The notes: generated from the letters alone by a model not told the origin. Positions 42,601 to 51,003 are shown, numbered from the stretch's first letter. The stretch: 64,000 nucleotides of DNA from Oerskovia turbata (GCF_000718325.1 NZ_JOFV01000003.1:62001-126000); one strand, 5' to 3'. Translations and numbers: made by a program.

Positions 42601-43032
42601 CGCGGCCGCTGGCGGCGCCAGGCCGAGGTCCTGGGCGTGCACGACGTCGTAGACCGTGCGGGCGTCCGTGCCCGCTCCGGCCGTGAGGTCGACGCGCCAC
42701 ACGAGGGTCCGGTCGTCCACGGTGAGCGCGACGCGCGACGTCAGCCCGAGCGCCGCACCGGACCACACGACGCGGTCGGCGCCGGTCTCGACGCCCGTCA
42801 CCGCGGGAGCGGACCCGGTGAGCCGGGCGACCTCGACGGTTCCGTCGGTGCGGGTCGCACGCAGGAGGACGCCTCCCGGCATGCGGTCGTGCTCGCCGGG
42901 AAGGTACTGGTTGACGAGGAGCCCCCCGGCCCGGACGGCGTGCACGTCACCGCCCTGCGTGAGCTCGACGGTCATCTCGTCCGAGGCGAGCGTCGCGCCC
43001 GCGAGGGGGGCGGTCATGGCGGTGCTGGTCAC
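39619..43032 (-). CDS. Large glycoside phosphorylase-like enzyme (clan GH-Q: GH94/GH149/GH161)
   Basis: 1137 aa, cytoplasmic (no signal peptide). An N-terminal beta-sandwich region (to about residue 560) is followed by an (alpha/alpha)6 barrel. The catalytic Asp of the clan is in AYGEGDWDDTLQP near residue 775; other barrel segments include YSGAAWGTRDVCQGPLELAF, WGGFPQWFMFDEYAERYNDSSHGDIVVWPL and the late HIRYAEALAALGRG. The length is well above GH94 cellobiose phosphorylase (about 800 aa) and near GH149/GH161 beta-1,3-glucan phosphorylases, so a role in phosphorolysis of imported beta-glucan oligomers is likely. The GTG start (AGGAG 5 nt upstream) overlaps the TetR stop (GTGA). Confidence 0.85.
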   Translation of the reverse strand: MTSTAMTAPLAGATLASDEMTVELTQGGDVHAVRAGGLLVNQYLPGEHDRMPGGVLLRATRTDGTVEVARLTGSAPAVTGVETGADRVVWSGAALGLTSRVALTVDDRTLVWRVDLTAGAGTDARTVYDVVHAQDLGLAPPAAALSSEAYVCQYLLHRALEHPAAGTVLVSRQTMSAQPLLPRAVTFLVEGAAAHLTDSLQVFTPQARHDGVPHGLLGPVTSGVLQYEYAMPTLVSRPLDLSTGTAQVHAVTVVDLDARGPLADAVDEIDRWAAAAVAAAAQERAANPLSTTGSELRDAPLLSGDALDEVDLLAALGLATEDVLLPERDADGALLSFFTPGGSHVVDGRKETVTERSHGHVLKAGDAVLPTDEVLSATAFAPGVFLSHVVLGNTTANRLVSVHRHHLNLLRSSGLRVLVDDGQGAHLLGVPSALVLDVGGVHWVYETPLGRIDVRTVAHHRSDRLDVSVRCERALRVTATLELDDEAGGWVAEHTSEGAVLLRPVVGGDVDMHYPDLRYAVTSTAPVSTAPVALEDAAAQRMSSTTGSGGLTVAISGSLHGDAAALDLLAPEHAPLDDIETTLAGHLETVRGLVRGLRVLPHPELATQELDLLVPWYAHDALVHFLVPHGLEQYSGAAWGTRDVCQGPLELAFAGGREDIARQIVLRVLAHQHTWGGFPQWFMFDEYAERYNDSSHGDIVVWPLFALAQYLEASGDLAVLDETVPFWDHALRRPASAGADAEATVLDHVLRILDHLETDLLPGTSLPAYGEGDWDDTLQPADPQMRTNLASTWTSALLVQAADLLARTTAGRGDLLALSERAQALATAVRTDLRERALVDGVMAGYVRHGDQGDELVIHPRDTSTGMRYRLIPMNQSIIAGILTPAEAEEHENLILEHLHFPDGVRLMDHPAAFDEGIPRTFQRAEQAANVGREVGLMYVHAHIRYAEALAALGRGRTLDELLRISPFDLGSRIVHAAPRQRNAYFSSSDADFPDRASFARDFDRLRDGSVGVRGGWRVYSSGPGIYLRQLVQGVLGLAEQAGTLVIDPVLAATADGLTVELELGGRVRTVVFRVRDRDAVPDHGAGVQVRAGSGPDDLVVVPATPRSGDYRERGVVVAPGGLGDAALVEVTVTAGS

Positions 43033-43781
43033 GTGGACTCCTGCTCTGTCGTCTGTTCATCGATGGCGCGCGCGGCGCCCTGGTCCGGCTGCAGCAGCGC
43101 GACGAAGTGGTCGAAGAGCGCGACCATGTCGACGTTCTCCGGGTCCAGCAGCCACTGGAGCTGCAGCCCGTCCATCACTGCGGAGAAGAGCTGCCCGATC
43201 GCCTGCGGGTCGACCTCGGGGCGCAGCTCGCCGCGCTCGATGGCGTCCCGGAAGCGGGTGTCGTCCTGGTGGCGCAGCGCCCGGTACCGGTCCCGGACGA
43301 CGTCGTGCGCAGGGTGGCTCGGCTCCGTCGCCTCGGCGGCGACGACGACGTGCAGACCGACGAGGCCGGGGGTCTCGGCGTTGCGCCGCACCTGGTCGCG
43401 GATCGTGGCCAGGAGGGAGGCGCCGTCGGTCTCGGCCTCGGTGCGGCGGTCGCGGTCACGCCGGTCGCGCTCCTCGATGGTCGCCGTCAGGAGCCCGGCC
43501 TTGCTCCCGAAGTGGTGCAGGAGGCCGGCCTCGGAGATCCCGACACGGGCCGCGATCTCGCGCAGCGAGCTGCCTCGGAAACCTTGCTCGCCGAACACCT
43601 CGACCGCGGTCCGCAGGATCTCCTGACGACGCTGCTCTCCGCGGACCAGGCGGCCGTCCGGGCGCTTGCCCTGAGGGCGCTCCCCGGCCGTGCCCGGCTC
43701 CTTCTCCGGGGACCGGCCCTGGGGCGGGGCGTCCGGGGTCGTCGTGTCGGCAGCTCGGGTACCAGGACCGCTGTCAGTCAT
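43029..43781 (-). CDS. TetR family regulator of the oligosaccharide locus
   Basis: 250 aa. A polar N-terminus of about 45 residues, then a TetR helix-turn-helix (RRQEILRTAVEVFGEQGF ... LREIAARVGISEAGLLHHFGSKAGLL) and an all-helical ligand domain. AAGGAG precedes the ATG at 43781 by 6 nt; an ATG 21 nt earlier is less well placed. The gene is upstream of, and coupled to, the phosphorylase, and divergent from the ABC importer. Dyads CACC-N4-GGTG and CACCA-N-TGGTG in the gap are candidate operators, so it probably senses a sugar and controls both arms. Confidence 0.92.
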   Translation of the reverse strand: MTDSGPGTRAADTTTPDAPPQGRSPEKEPGTAGERPQGKRPDGRLVRGEQRRQEILRTAVEVFGEQGFRGSSLREIAARVGISEAGLLHHFGSKAGLLTATIEERDRRDRDRRTEAETDGASLLATIRDQVRRNAETPGLVGLHVVVAAEATEPSHPAHDVVRDRYRALRHQDDTRFRDAIERGELRPEVDPQAIGQLFSAVMDGLQLQWLLDPENVDMVALFDHFVALLQPDQGAARAIDEQTTEQEST

Positions 43782-43813
43782 CACCGTCTCCTTCGTCAGC
43801 ATTTGTCGGTCTC

Positions 43814-43841
43814 CACCGTATGGTGCCGGACACCACTGGTG
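43814..43841. promoter_or_regulatory. Two adjacent dyads in the TetR / ABC importer gap
   Basis: CACCGTATGGTG (43814-43825) and CACCACTGGTG (43831-43841) share CACC/GGTG ends and start 17 bp apart. They lie 33-60 bp upstream of the TetR start. A TATGGT box at 43872-43877 could be the -10 of the importer operon. Confidence 0.5.
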
Positions 43842-43922
43842 AAAAGACTAACCGAGCGCACGCTATGGTAGTTTCGCATCGGCTCAGAGATCGAGCCGAA
43901 CACTCGATGAGGAGGATTGCTC

Positions 43923-45209
43923 ATGAAGCTCGGACGCAAGGCGGTCGCCGTCGGCATCGTCGGACTCCTGGCACTGACCGCCTGTGGGCGCGCGGACGAA
44001 GGGTCGGCAGAGAAGCCCGACGCCGGCGCCACGACGACCGTGGACGACTCACCCGCGACAGGCGACATCACCGTCTGGGCCATGGGCGAGGAGGGCGAGA
44101 AGCTCCCCGACTTCGTCAAGGGCTTCACGGAAGAGAACCCCGACGCGAAGGTCCAGGTCACCACGATCCCGTGGGCCGACGTCATGACGAAGTTCCAGAC
44201 AGCCGTCGCCGCGGGCACCGTGCCCGACGCGATCATGATCGGCTCGTCGTTCATGCCGACCATGGTCTCCACGGGAGGCCTCGCGCCCGTCCCCGACGGG
44301 CTCGTCGACACCGACGACTTCATCGAGGGAGCCGCCGCCTCGACCGTGGCGGACGGCGTGGACTACGGCGTGCCGTGGTACGTCGAGACCCGCGTCATGT
44401 ACTACCGCTCGGACCTCGCGGAGGCTGCCGGCGTGGCCGCCCCCACGAGCTGGGAGGAGCTCACCGCGTTCGCTCAGGCGATGAAGGCGAACGGCTCCGA
44501 GTACGGACTCCAGCTGCCGATGGGCGACGCCGAGGACTCGACGCAGGTCATCCTGCCGTTCTACTCGCAGGCAGGCGGCTCGATCTTCAACGAGGCCGGC
44601 GACGCCTACGACCTGGACAACCAGGCGATGATCGACGCGCTCGACTACTACGCCTCGTTCTTCACCGAGGGCCTGTCACCCCTCGCCGGCTACGGCGACA
44701 CGCAGAACAGCGCGTTCGTCGACGGTTCCGACCCGGCCTTCATCTCCGGCCCGTGGATGGTCAACGTCCTCGCCGACATGCAGGGCCAGGAATGGGTCGA
44801 CCAGAACGTCGCCACCGTCCCGGTCCCCGCGGGCACCGCGAACAACGACTCCTACATCGGTGGCGCGCACCTCGGCGTCTTCGACGAGGCCAAGAACGCC
44901 GACGGCGCCTGGAAGCTGGTCCGTTGGCTCGCCGACCCCGAGACGCAGCAGGAGTGGTACGCCGCGACGAACGACCTCCCCGCCGTCACCAGCGCGTGGG
45001 ACGACGAGACCCTGACGTCCAACCCGCGCACCCAGGTGCTCCAGCAGCAGCTCGAGAACACGATCGCCCCGCCGACCGTGCCCAGCTGGGACGAGCTCTC
45101 CGCCACGATCGAGACCGAGGCTGAGAAGGTCGCCAACGGCAAGGTCACGGCCGAGGACGCGGCGAAGACGATCCAGGCCAAGGCCGACGCCCTCGGGCTC
45201 GGCTGGTAA
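43923..45209 (+). CDS. Oligosaccharide ABC transporter substrate-binding lipoprotein
   Basis: 428 aa. Lipoprotein signal ending LLALTAC (Cys21). The body is a CUT1-type (family 1) sugar-binding protein: ITVWAMGEEGEKLPDFVKGFTEENPDAKVQV, the hinge segment VPWYVETRVMYYRSDLAEAAGV, and a C-terminal WDELSATIETEAEKV. Aromatic residues suited to sugar stacking are frequent. GAGGAGG lies 8 nt before the ATG. It heads an operon with two permeases and a GH1 enzyme; the ATPase is not encoded, so a shared MsiK-type ATPase elsewhere is likely. Confidence 0.94.
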   Translation: MKLGRKAVAVGIVGLLALTACGRADEGSAEKPDAGATTTVDDSPATGDITVWAMGEEGEKLPDFVKGFTEENPDAKVQVTTIPWADVMTKFQTAVAAGTVPDAIMIGSSFMPTMVSTGGLAPVPDGLVDTDDFIEGAAASTVADGVDYGVPWYVETRVMYYRSDLAEAAGVAAPTSWEELTAFAQAMKANGSEYGLQLPMGDAEDSTQVILPFYSQAGGSIFNEAGDAYDLDNQAMIDALDYYASFFTEGLSPLAGYGDTQNSAFVDGSDPAFISGPWMVNVLADMQGQEWVDQNVATVPVPAGTANNDSYIGGAHLGVFDEAKNADGAWKLVRWLADPETQQEWYAATNDLPAVTSAWDDETLTSNPRTQVLQQQLENTIAPPTVPSWDELSATIETEAEKVANGKVTAEDAAKTIQAKADALGLGW

Positions 45210-45218
45210 GTCCCCGCC

Positions 45219-46142
45219 ATGACAACGACCACCGAGGGACGGCGCCGACGTTCGGTCGGCGCCGTCCACCGGCGACGTCAAGCCGTCGTCGCCTGGCTGT
45301 TCGCACTGCCGTTCGTCGCGGTCTTCTCGGTCTTCATGCTGGGACCGCTGCTCGCGTCGTTCGGCATGTCGTTCTCGGACCTCACGGTCCGTGACATCAA
45401 GACGCCGTTCGCGGTGGACTTCGTCGGGCTGGACAACTTCGCCCAGGTCTTCCAGGACGAGCTCTTCCGCAAGGCGCTCGTCAACACGTTCTTCTTCGTG
45501 GTCGTCGGCATCCCGCTGACGATGGCTCTGGGCCTCGCCCTGGCCGTCGCCCTCAACTCGGGCATCGAGAAGTTCCGCAGCGTCTTCCGCGTGGGGTTCT
45601 ACACCCCCGTCGTGACCTCGATCGTCGCCGTGGCAGTCGTCTGGCGGTTCATCCTCCAGGACTCCGGCCTCGTCAACACGGTGCTCGGCTGGGTCGGCAT
45701 CAACGGCCCCGACTGGCTGAACGACAGCACCTGGGCCATGCCCTCGATCATCGTCATGGCCGCCTGGCGCAACATGGGCACGCTCATGATCATCTTCCTC
45801 GCGGGTCTCCAGGCCATCCCGCGGGACGTCTACGAGGCGGCAGAGGTCGACGGTGCCGGCGCCTGGCGCCGCTTCCGCTCCATGACGGTGCCACTCATGC
45901 GTCCGACCCTGCTGCTCGGCGCGGTCCTGCTGTCCGTCGGCTTCCTCCAGGTCTTCGAGGAGCCGTTCGTGATGACCAAGGGCGGGCCGGTCAACTCCAC
46001 GCTGACCATCAGCTACTACGTCTACAACCAGTTCGGCTACGGCAACTACGCGTTCGCGTCCGCAGCGGCGTACGTGCTCTTCGCCCTGATCGCCGCCCTC
46101 GCGGCCGTCCAGTTCCGCCTGCTGCGGTCGAAGGAGGATTGA
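45219..46142 (+). CDS. Sugar ABC transporter permease (MalF/LacF-like)
   Basis: 307 aa, six membrane segments. The EAA loop that docks the ATPase is EAAEVDGAGAWRRFRSMTVPLMRPTLLL (near residue 205). Start MTTTTEGRRRRSVGAV is basic and cytoplasmic. It follows the binding-protein gene by 9 bp and precedes the second permease by 1 bp. Confidence 0.95.
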   Translation: MTTTTEGRRRRSVGAVHRRRQAVVAWLFALPFVAVFSVFMLGPLLASFGMSFSDLTVRDIKTPFAVDFVGLDNFAQVFQDELFRKALVNTFFFVVVGIPLTMALGLALAVALNSGIEKFRSVFRVGFYTPVVTSIVAVAVVWRFILQDSGLVNTVLGWVGINGPDWLNDSTWAMPSIIVMAAWRNMGTLMIIFLAGLQAIPRDVYEAAEVDGAGAWRRFRSMTVPLMRPTLLLGAVLLSVGFLQVFEEPFVMTKGGPVNSTLTISYYVYNQFGYGNYAFASAAAYVLFALIAALAAVQFRLLRSKED

Positions 46143-46143
46143 C

Positions 46144-47040
46144 ATGGCCCTCACGTCCTCGAAGGTCGCACCGGCATCCACGGGCGCGAGCGCGGGCACG
46201 ACGACGCGCCGCGCCCGCCGACCGATCCGCTGGTCGCGCGGCGCCACGTACACCGCGCTCGTCGTCGGGCTCCTGCTGACGCTGATGCCGTTCATCTGGA
46301 TGCTGCTCGGCAGCTTCAAGACGCAGGGCGAGCTCCTGCAGCGGCCCATCACGTGGTGGCCGGAGAACCCGACGCTCGAGAACTACGAGAAGTGGCTGTC
46401 GCAGCTCAACTACGGCCAGTTCTTCACCAACTCGATCGTCGTCGCCGTCGCCGTCGTGCTCGGCAACATCGTCTTCTGCTCGATGGTCGGGTACGCGCTG
46501 GCCAAGATGCGGTTCCCGGGCAAGAAGGTGCTGTTCGGGCTCGTCATGCTGACCCTCATGGTCCCGGGCGTCGTGACGCTCGTGCCGATGTTCGTCCTGG
46601 TGTCGAACATGGGTCTGGTCAACACCTATCCGGCGCTCGTCCTGCCGTTCCTCGCGGGACCGCTCGGCGTGTTCCTCATGCGCCAGTTCATCCTCGGGAT
46701 CCCCGACGCGCTGATCGAGGCCGCCCGGATCGACGGCGCGGGCGAGTTCCGCATCTTCTTCAGGATCGTCCTGCCCCAGTGCGGGCCGCCGCTCGCGACG
46801 CTGAGCATCCTCACGTTCCTCGGCTCGTGGAACAACTTCCTGTGGCCGCTCGTCGTCGCGCAGACCGAGAACATGTACACCCTCCCGGTGGCGCTCTCGC
46901 TCTACTCGGTCGGCTCCAACGGCACCTACTACGGCCTGCTCATGGCCGGCTCGGTGCTCGTCGTGACCCCGATCCTGATCCTCTTCCTGTTCCTGCAGCG
47001 CTACTTCGTGCAGGGCATCGCCATGACCGGCATCAAGTAG
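46144..47040 (+). CDS. Sugar ABC transporter permease (MalG/LacG-like)
   Basis: 298 aa, six membrane segments. EAA loop: EAARIDGAGEFRIFFRIVLPQCGPPLATLSI. It ends IQGMTGIK-like (VQGIAMTGIK), a typical close for this family. AAGGAGG overlaps the end of the preceding gene and serves the ATG at 46144. It forms a heterodimeric channel with the preceding permease. Confidence 0.95.
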   Translation: MALTSSKVAPASTGASAGTTTRRARRPIRWSRGATYTALVVGLLLTLMPFIWMLLGSFKTQGELLQRPITWWPENPTLENYEKWLSQLNYGQFFTNSIVVAVAVVLGNIVFCSMVGYALAKMRFPGKKVLFGLVMLTLMVPGVVTLVPMFVLVSNMGLVNTYPALVLPFLAGPLGVFLMRQFILGIPDALIEAARIDGAGEFRIFFRIVLPQCGPPLATLSILTFLGSWNNFLWPLVVAQTENMYTLPVALSLYSVGSNGTYYGLLMAGSVLVVTPILILFLFLQRYFVQGIAMTGIK

Positions 47041-47051
47041 GAGATTCCCCC

Positions 47052-48221
47052 ATGCCCCTCACCTTCCCCGACCCCTTCGTCTGGGGCGCCGCGACGGCCG
47101 CCCACCAGATCGAGGGCAACAACGTCAACAGCGACTGGTGGGCACGCGAGGTCGCGGCCGACTCGACCCTCTCGGAGCCGTCGCGAGACGCCGCCGACAG
47201 CTACCACCGCTACGCCGAGGACATCCGGCTCCTGGCCGAGTCGGGCCTGACGTCCTACCGCTTCTCGCTCGAGTGGGCACGCATCGAGCCGGCCGAGGGC
47301 CTGTTCTCCCGGGCCGAGCTCGACCACTACCGCCGCATGATCCAGTGCTGCCTCGACCACGGTGTCACGCCGCTCGTCACGCTGCACCACTTCACGTCCC
47401 CGCGGTGGTTCGCCGAGGACGGAGGGTGGACCGACCCGCGGTCCGTCGAGCGCTTCTCCCGCTACGTGGAGCGCGTGCTCCCGCTGCTGGACTCCGCCTC
47501 GCACGTCTTCACGATCAACGAGCCCAACATCCTGGCCATGATGATCACGGCGGCCAAGGGTGCCGAGCAGCTCCAGGCGGGCACGATGCACGCGCCCGAC
47601 CCGGTCGCGACCGAGAACCTCATCGCGGCGCACCGTCGAGCGGTCGAGCTCGTCCGCACCGTGGGCGTCCCCGTGGGCTGGCCCGTCGCCCCGCAGCAGT
47701 TCTTCGCGGACCCCGGTGCCGAGGAGGTCCTGCGGGAGTACGCGTACCCGCGCGAGACCGTCTTCCTCGAAGCCGCGCGCGGCGACGACTTCATCGGCGT
47801 CCAGGCCTACACCCGCACCCGCATCACGGTCGACGGACCGCTCCCCGCGCCCGACGACGCCGAGAAGACGCTCACGGGCTGGGAGTACTACCCGCCCGCC
47901 ATCGCCGAGGCGGCCCGCCTGGGCCACGAGATCACCGGGCTCCCCGTCCTCGTGTCGGAGAACGGCATCGCGACGTCGGACGACTCGCGGCGCATCGACT
48001 ACACCCGGGACGCCCTGCGCGCCCTGCGCGCCGAGGTCGACGCGGGCCTGCCCCTGATCGGCTACCTCCACTGGTCGCTGCTCGACAACTACGAGTGGGG
48101 CTCCTTCGCCCCGACCTTCGGCCTCATCGGCTGGGACCCGGAGACGTTCGAGCGCCTCCCCAAGCCGAGCCTCGGCTGGCTCGGGTCCGTCGCCCGCGGC
48201 GAGGTCTCGCTCGACGACTGA
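47052..48221 (+). CDS. GH1 family beta-glucosidase
   Basis: 389 aa, cytoplasmic. The acid/base Glu is in FTINEPN (near residue 157) and the nucleophile Glu in LVSENGIA (near residue 302); substrate-site landmarks are FVWGAATAAHQIEG at the N-terminus, SYRFSLEWARIEP and SLLDNYEWGSFAPTFGLI. It is shorter than usual GH1 enzymes (440-480 aa), with loops shortened in the middle. It would split glucose from short beta-glucosides brought in by the ABC importer, next to phosphorolysis by the GH-Q enzyme. AGGAG lies 7 nt before the ATG. Confidence 0.95.
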   Translation: MPLTFPDPFVWGAATAAHQIEGNNVNSDWWAREVAADSTLSEPSRDAADSYHRYAEDIRLLAESGLTSYRFSLEWARIEPAEGLFSRAELDHYRRMIQCCLDHGVTPLVTLHHFTSPRWFAEDGGWTDPRSVERFSRYVERVLPLLDSASHVFTINEPNILAMMITAAKGAEQLQAGTMHAPDPVATENLIAAHRRAVELVRTVGVPVGWPVAPQQFFADPGAEEVLREYAYPRETVFLEAARGDDFIGVQAYTRTRITVDGPLPAPDDAEKTLTGWEYYPPAIAEAARLGHEITGLPVLVSENGIATSDDSRRIDYTRDALRALRAEVDAGLPLIGYLHWSLLDNYEWGSFAPTFGLIGWDPETFERLPKPSLGWLGSVARGEVSLDD

Positions 48222-48253
48222 GCCGCTCACCGGCCAGCCGACAGCCGATGGCC

Positions 48254-48306
48254 GAGAACGGGGTCGTGGTCGTGATGGCGCCCATCACGACCACGACCCC
48301 GTACTC
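48254..48306. repeat. 53-bp palindromic element, family D copy 4
   Basis: Starts GAGAACGGGGTCGTGGTCG and ends CGACCACGACCCCGTACTC. Arms pair over about 23 bp with one mismatch. It follows the GH1 gene and should end the sugar operon. Confidence 0.9.
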
Positions 48307-48399
48307 GACACCGTCCCACCGGGTGCAGCACCGCCGAACGGGTGCATCCTGGGAGGAAGGGGTTCCGCCCCGGAGCTCCCCGCTCAGGGAGGAGTCGTC

Positions 48400-48588
48400 A
48401 TGTCCGGTCTCATGCTCGCCAGCAGCGTGGATGCTGCGGTCTACGTGCCCACGGGGTCGGGCCCCGCGAACTGGTTCCTGCTCTTCGGCATCGTGCTCGT
48501 CGCGTCGATCATCGTGTTCATGGTCGTCGAGCTGGTCCGTGCCGCGCACGACCGGCGCCTGCCGCCGCACCGGCGCATGTCGCACTAA
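48400..48588 (+). CDS. Small single-pass membrane protein
   Basis: 62 aa. One membrane segment (WFLLFGIVLVASIIVFMVVELV), a short outside N-terminus and a basic cytoplasmic tail (RAAHDRRLPPHRRMSH). GGGAGGAG lies 6 nt before the ATG, so expression is well supported. No family recognised. It is convergent with the S9 peptidase gene. Confidence 0.7.
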   Translation: MSGLMLASSVDAAVYVPTGSGPANWFLLFGIVLVASIIVFMVVELVRAAHDRRLPPHRRMSH

Positions 48589-48611
48589 CCCCGCCCCTTC
48601 GCGTTGAGGTC

Positions 48612-50861
48612 TCAGCCCAGCGTCGTCGGGAGCTGCGCCGCGCCCTCGCCCGGGGGCACGCCCAGGACGCGCTCGGCGAGGAACGCCTGCACCACCTGGT
48701 ACCAGACGATCGCGTGCTGCGGTGCGAGCACCCAGTGGTTCTCGTCGGGGAAGTACAGGAAGCGGTGGTCGGTGCTCCCGTCGGCCGCGGCGGGTCGGCC
48801 CGACGCCGACAGCAGCTCGTACCAGAGGCGCAGCCCCTCGCCGATCGGGACGCGGTAGTCCTTGTCGCCGTGGATCACGAGCATGGGTGTCACGATGTCC
48901 GCGACGTGGCGGTGCGGGGAGTGCTCGGCCGCCATCTCGGGCGTCATCTCGCGCTGCCAGTAGTAGGACGAGTCGGTCGTGGGGCCGAACTGGTCCAGGG
49001 CCCACAGGCTCGCGTGCGTCACGATGGCCTTGAAGCGGTCGGTGTGTCCCGCGACCCAGTTCGCCATGTATCCGCCGAACGAGCCGCCCAGCGCGGCCGT
49101 GCGGGTCTCGTCGACCTCGGGCAGCGCCTCGGTCGCGTCGGTGATCGCGAGCAGGTCGGTGTAGGGCGCCGCGCCCCACGTCCCCCAGCCGCGCTGCACG
49201 AAGTCCTGCCCGTAGCCCGTCGACAGCGCGGGGTCCGGCAGCAGCACCGCGTAGCCCTGCGCCACGAGGATCCACGGGTTCCAGCGCCAGCTCCACGCGT
49301 TCCACGACCCGAGGGGCCCGCCGTGGATCCACAGCAGCAGCGGCGCGGGGTTCTCGGCGCTCGCACCGTGCGGCAGGGCCAGCCAGCCGCGCACCCGCAC
49401 GTCGTCCGACGCCGCGGTCTCGATCTCGGTGAGGGTGCCGGGCAGGTCGGGGCTCTCGACGGGGCCGCGCAGCGCGGTCGCCGCGACGGGCGTGCGCTCG
49501 CCGGCGGGGGCCGCGAGGAAGTCCGTGAGCTCGATCCGCACGGGGTGCGAGGGCTCGAGGTAGCTCGTGCGCTGGGCGTACGCGGCCGAGGCGTCGGGCG
49601 CGACGCTGACGTCGGTGAACGTCGCGTCGTCCGAGGTCAGGCGCGACACCGTGCCGTCGGCGCCCGACCCGTCGGGCGTGAACGCGACGTGGAAGACCGG
49701 GCCGCGCCCGTCGTCGTCGGCGGTCACGAGCAGGCCGTCGCCCGTGGGGAGCCAGGTGGCCGACGTGGGCCAGCGGTCCCAGCTCGCGGCGAGCGAGCGC
49801 AGGCCGTGGTTCGCGCCGCCGTCGTCGGGGTCGCCGTCCGAGCCGTCTCCTGCACGCAGCGGGACCACCGCGAGGCTGTGCTCGGGTGCGGCCTGCGGCG
49901 TCGTGACGGTCTCGCGGACGAACACGACCCACGCGCCGTCGGGCGAGATCACGGGTGCGGAGGCCTCGGCGCCGGGCTCGTCGACGAGCGTGCGGCGCTC
50001 ACCGGTCGAGGTGTCGATCGCGACGAGGATCGAGCGCTGGGACGCGCCGGGTCCCGCGACGTTCCAGGTCACCACGAGCGTGGCCCCGTCGGGGGACAGG
50101 TCCGCGGAGTGCTCGCGCAGCCCGCGCCCGACGGCGGAGGTCACGTCCCGCAGCTCGACGCGCCCCGCGGGGACGCCGGGGGTGGGGTCCGCCGCGTCGG
50201 GGTCGGCGGGCGGTGCCGGGAGCGGGCGGGCCGGCTCGTCGGTCAGGTGCGAGAGGTCGGCGACGAAGCGGTGCGGCTCGGACGGGCCCAGGTCGTGGTC
50301 CCAGTACCGCACGGGGTAGCCCGTGTGGAGGATCGCGGCGACCTTCTTGTCCTTGCGGGCCGTGCGCAGCTCGGCGTCGTGAGCCAGGTCGCGCGCGCTG
50401 GGCAGGACGTCGGCCGCGAGCGAGAGGACGGGTGCGCTGCGCGCGACGAGCGGGGCCGAGACCCCTGCCGGTGCCGACGCGACGATGCGCGCCTCGCCCC
50501 CGGCGGCGGGCAGGAGCCACAGGGCCGAGGTCGGGTCGCCCTCGGTCGACACCGAGGCGTCGCTGTCGGGGCGGGCCGAGGTGAAGAGCAGGTCGCCCTC
50601 GGCTGTGAACGCGGCCCCCGACTCGCCCTTGGTGCTCCGGGTCAGGCGGCGGGCCGGTGCCTCTCCGGTCGGGTCGACCTCCCACAGCGCCGAGACGTAC
50701 GCGGTGCGCTGGGCGTCGAGCGTCGACACGCTCGTCACGAGGCGGCGCCCGTCCGGGGACATCACGAGGCCGCCCGTGCGGGGGATCGCGACGTACTGGT
50801 CGAGGTCGTGGAAGGGGGTGGAGCCCGGCTGGTGCGGGGCGTTCGCGGAGTCGGTGGTCAC
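48612..50861 (-). CDS. S9 family peptidase (acylaminoacyl/prolyl oligopeptidase type)
   Basis: 749 aa, cytoplasmic. The N-terminal propeller domain (residues 1 to about 470) is followed by an alpha/beta-hydrolase domain. Catalytic triad: Ser in AALGGSFGGYMANW (near 595), Asp in HGDKDYRVP (near 665) and His in FPDENHWV (near 707). WIHGGPLGSWNAWSWRWN supplies the oxyanion hole. It cleaves short peptides, removing acylated or dipeptidyl N-termini. Length is normal for this subfamily (about 650-750). Confidence 0.93.
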   Translation of the reverse strand: MTTDSANAPHQPGSTPFHDLDQYVAIPRTGGLVMSPDGRRLVTSVSTLDAQRTAYVSALWEVDPTGEAPARRLTRSTKGESGAAFTAEGDLLFTSARPDSDASVSTEGDPTSALWLLPAAGGEARIVASAPAGVSAPLVARSAPVLSLAADVLPSARDLAHDAELRTARKDKKVAAILHTGYPVRYWDHDLGPSEPHRFVADLSHLTDEPARPLPAPPADPDAADPTPGVPAGRVELRDVTSAVGRGLREHSADLSPDGATLVVTWNVAGPGASQRSILVAIDTSTGERRTLVDEPGAEASAPVISPDGAWVVFVRETVTTPQAAPEHSLAVVPLRAGDGSDGDPDDGGANHGLRSLAASWDRWPTSATWLPTGDGLLVTADDDGRGPVFHVAFTPDGSGADGTVSRLTSDDATFTDVSVAPDASAAYAQRTSYLEPSHPVRIELTDFLAAPAGERTPVAATALRGPVESPDLPGTLTEIETAASDDVRVRGWLALPHGASAENPAPLLLWIHGGPLGSWNAWSWRWNPWILVAQGYAVLLPDPALSTGYGQDFVQRGWGTWGAAPYTDLLAITDATEALPEVDETRTAALGGSFGGYMANWVAGHTDRFKAIVTHASLWALDQFGPTTDSSYYWQREMTPEMAAEHSPHRHVADIVTPMLVIHGDKDYRVPIGEGLRLWYELLSASGRPAAADGSTDHRFLYFPDENHWVLAPQHAIVWYQVVQAFLAERVLGVPPGEGAAQLPTTLG

Positions 50862-50925
50862 TGCACCGTCCTATCACGACGCCCCACCCCCGGCGCCACA
50901 CCCCGGCCCGCGCCCTCCCGGTGCC

Positions 50926-51003
50926 GAACATGCGGTTGGTGTCGTTCCAGGCCGGATTCCGGACGACAACCGCATGCTCGGACCGCGACAACCGCATGCT
51001 CGG
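50926..51003. repeat. Palindromic element, family B copy 2 (78 bp)
   Basis: GAACATGCGGTTGGTGTC at the left, then two inverted copies (GACAACCGCATGCTC) 27 bp apart on the right. One direct plus two inverted copies, the mirror of copies 1 and 4. It lies between the S9 peptidase and lipoprotein genes, both of which start here, so it sits among promoters rather than at gene ends. Confidence 0.9.

Noticed and set aside
39781..43626. A 1281-codon open frame on the plus strand opposite the GH-Q phosphorylase gene
   Set aside because: It is the antisense shadow of a GC-rich gene: Arg/Val/Gly/Glu-rich, no domain, wrong third-position bias. The minus-strand protein has catalytic motifs.
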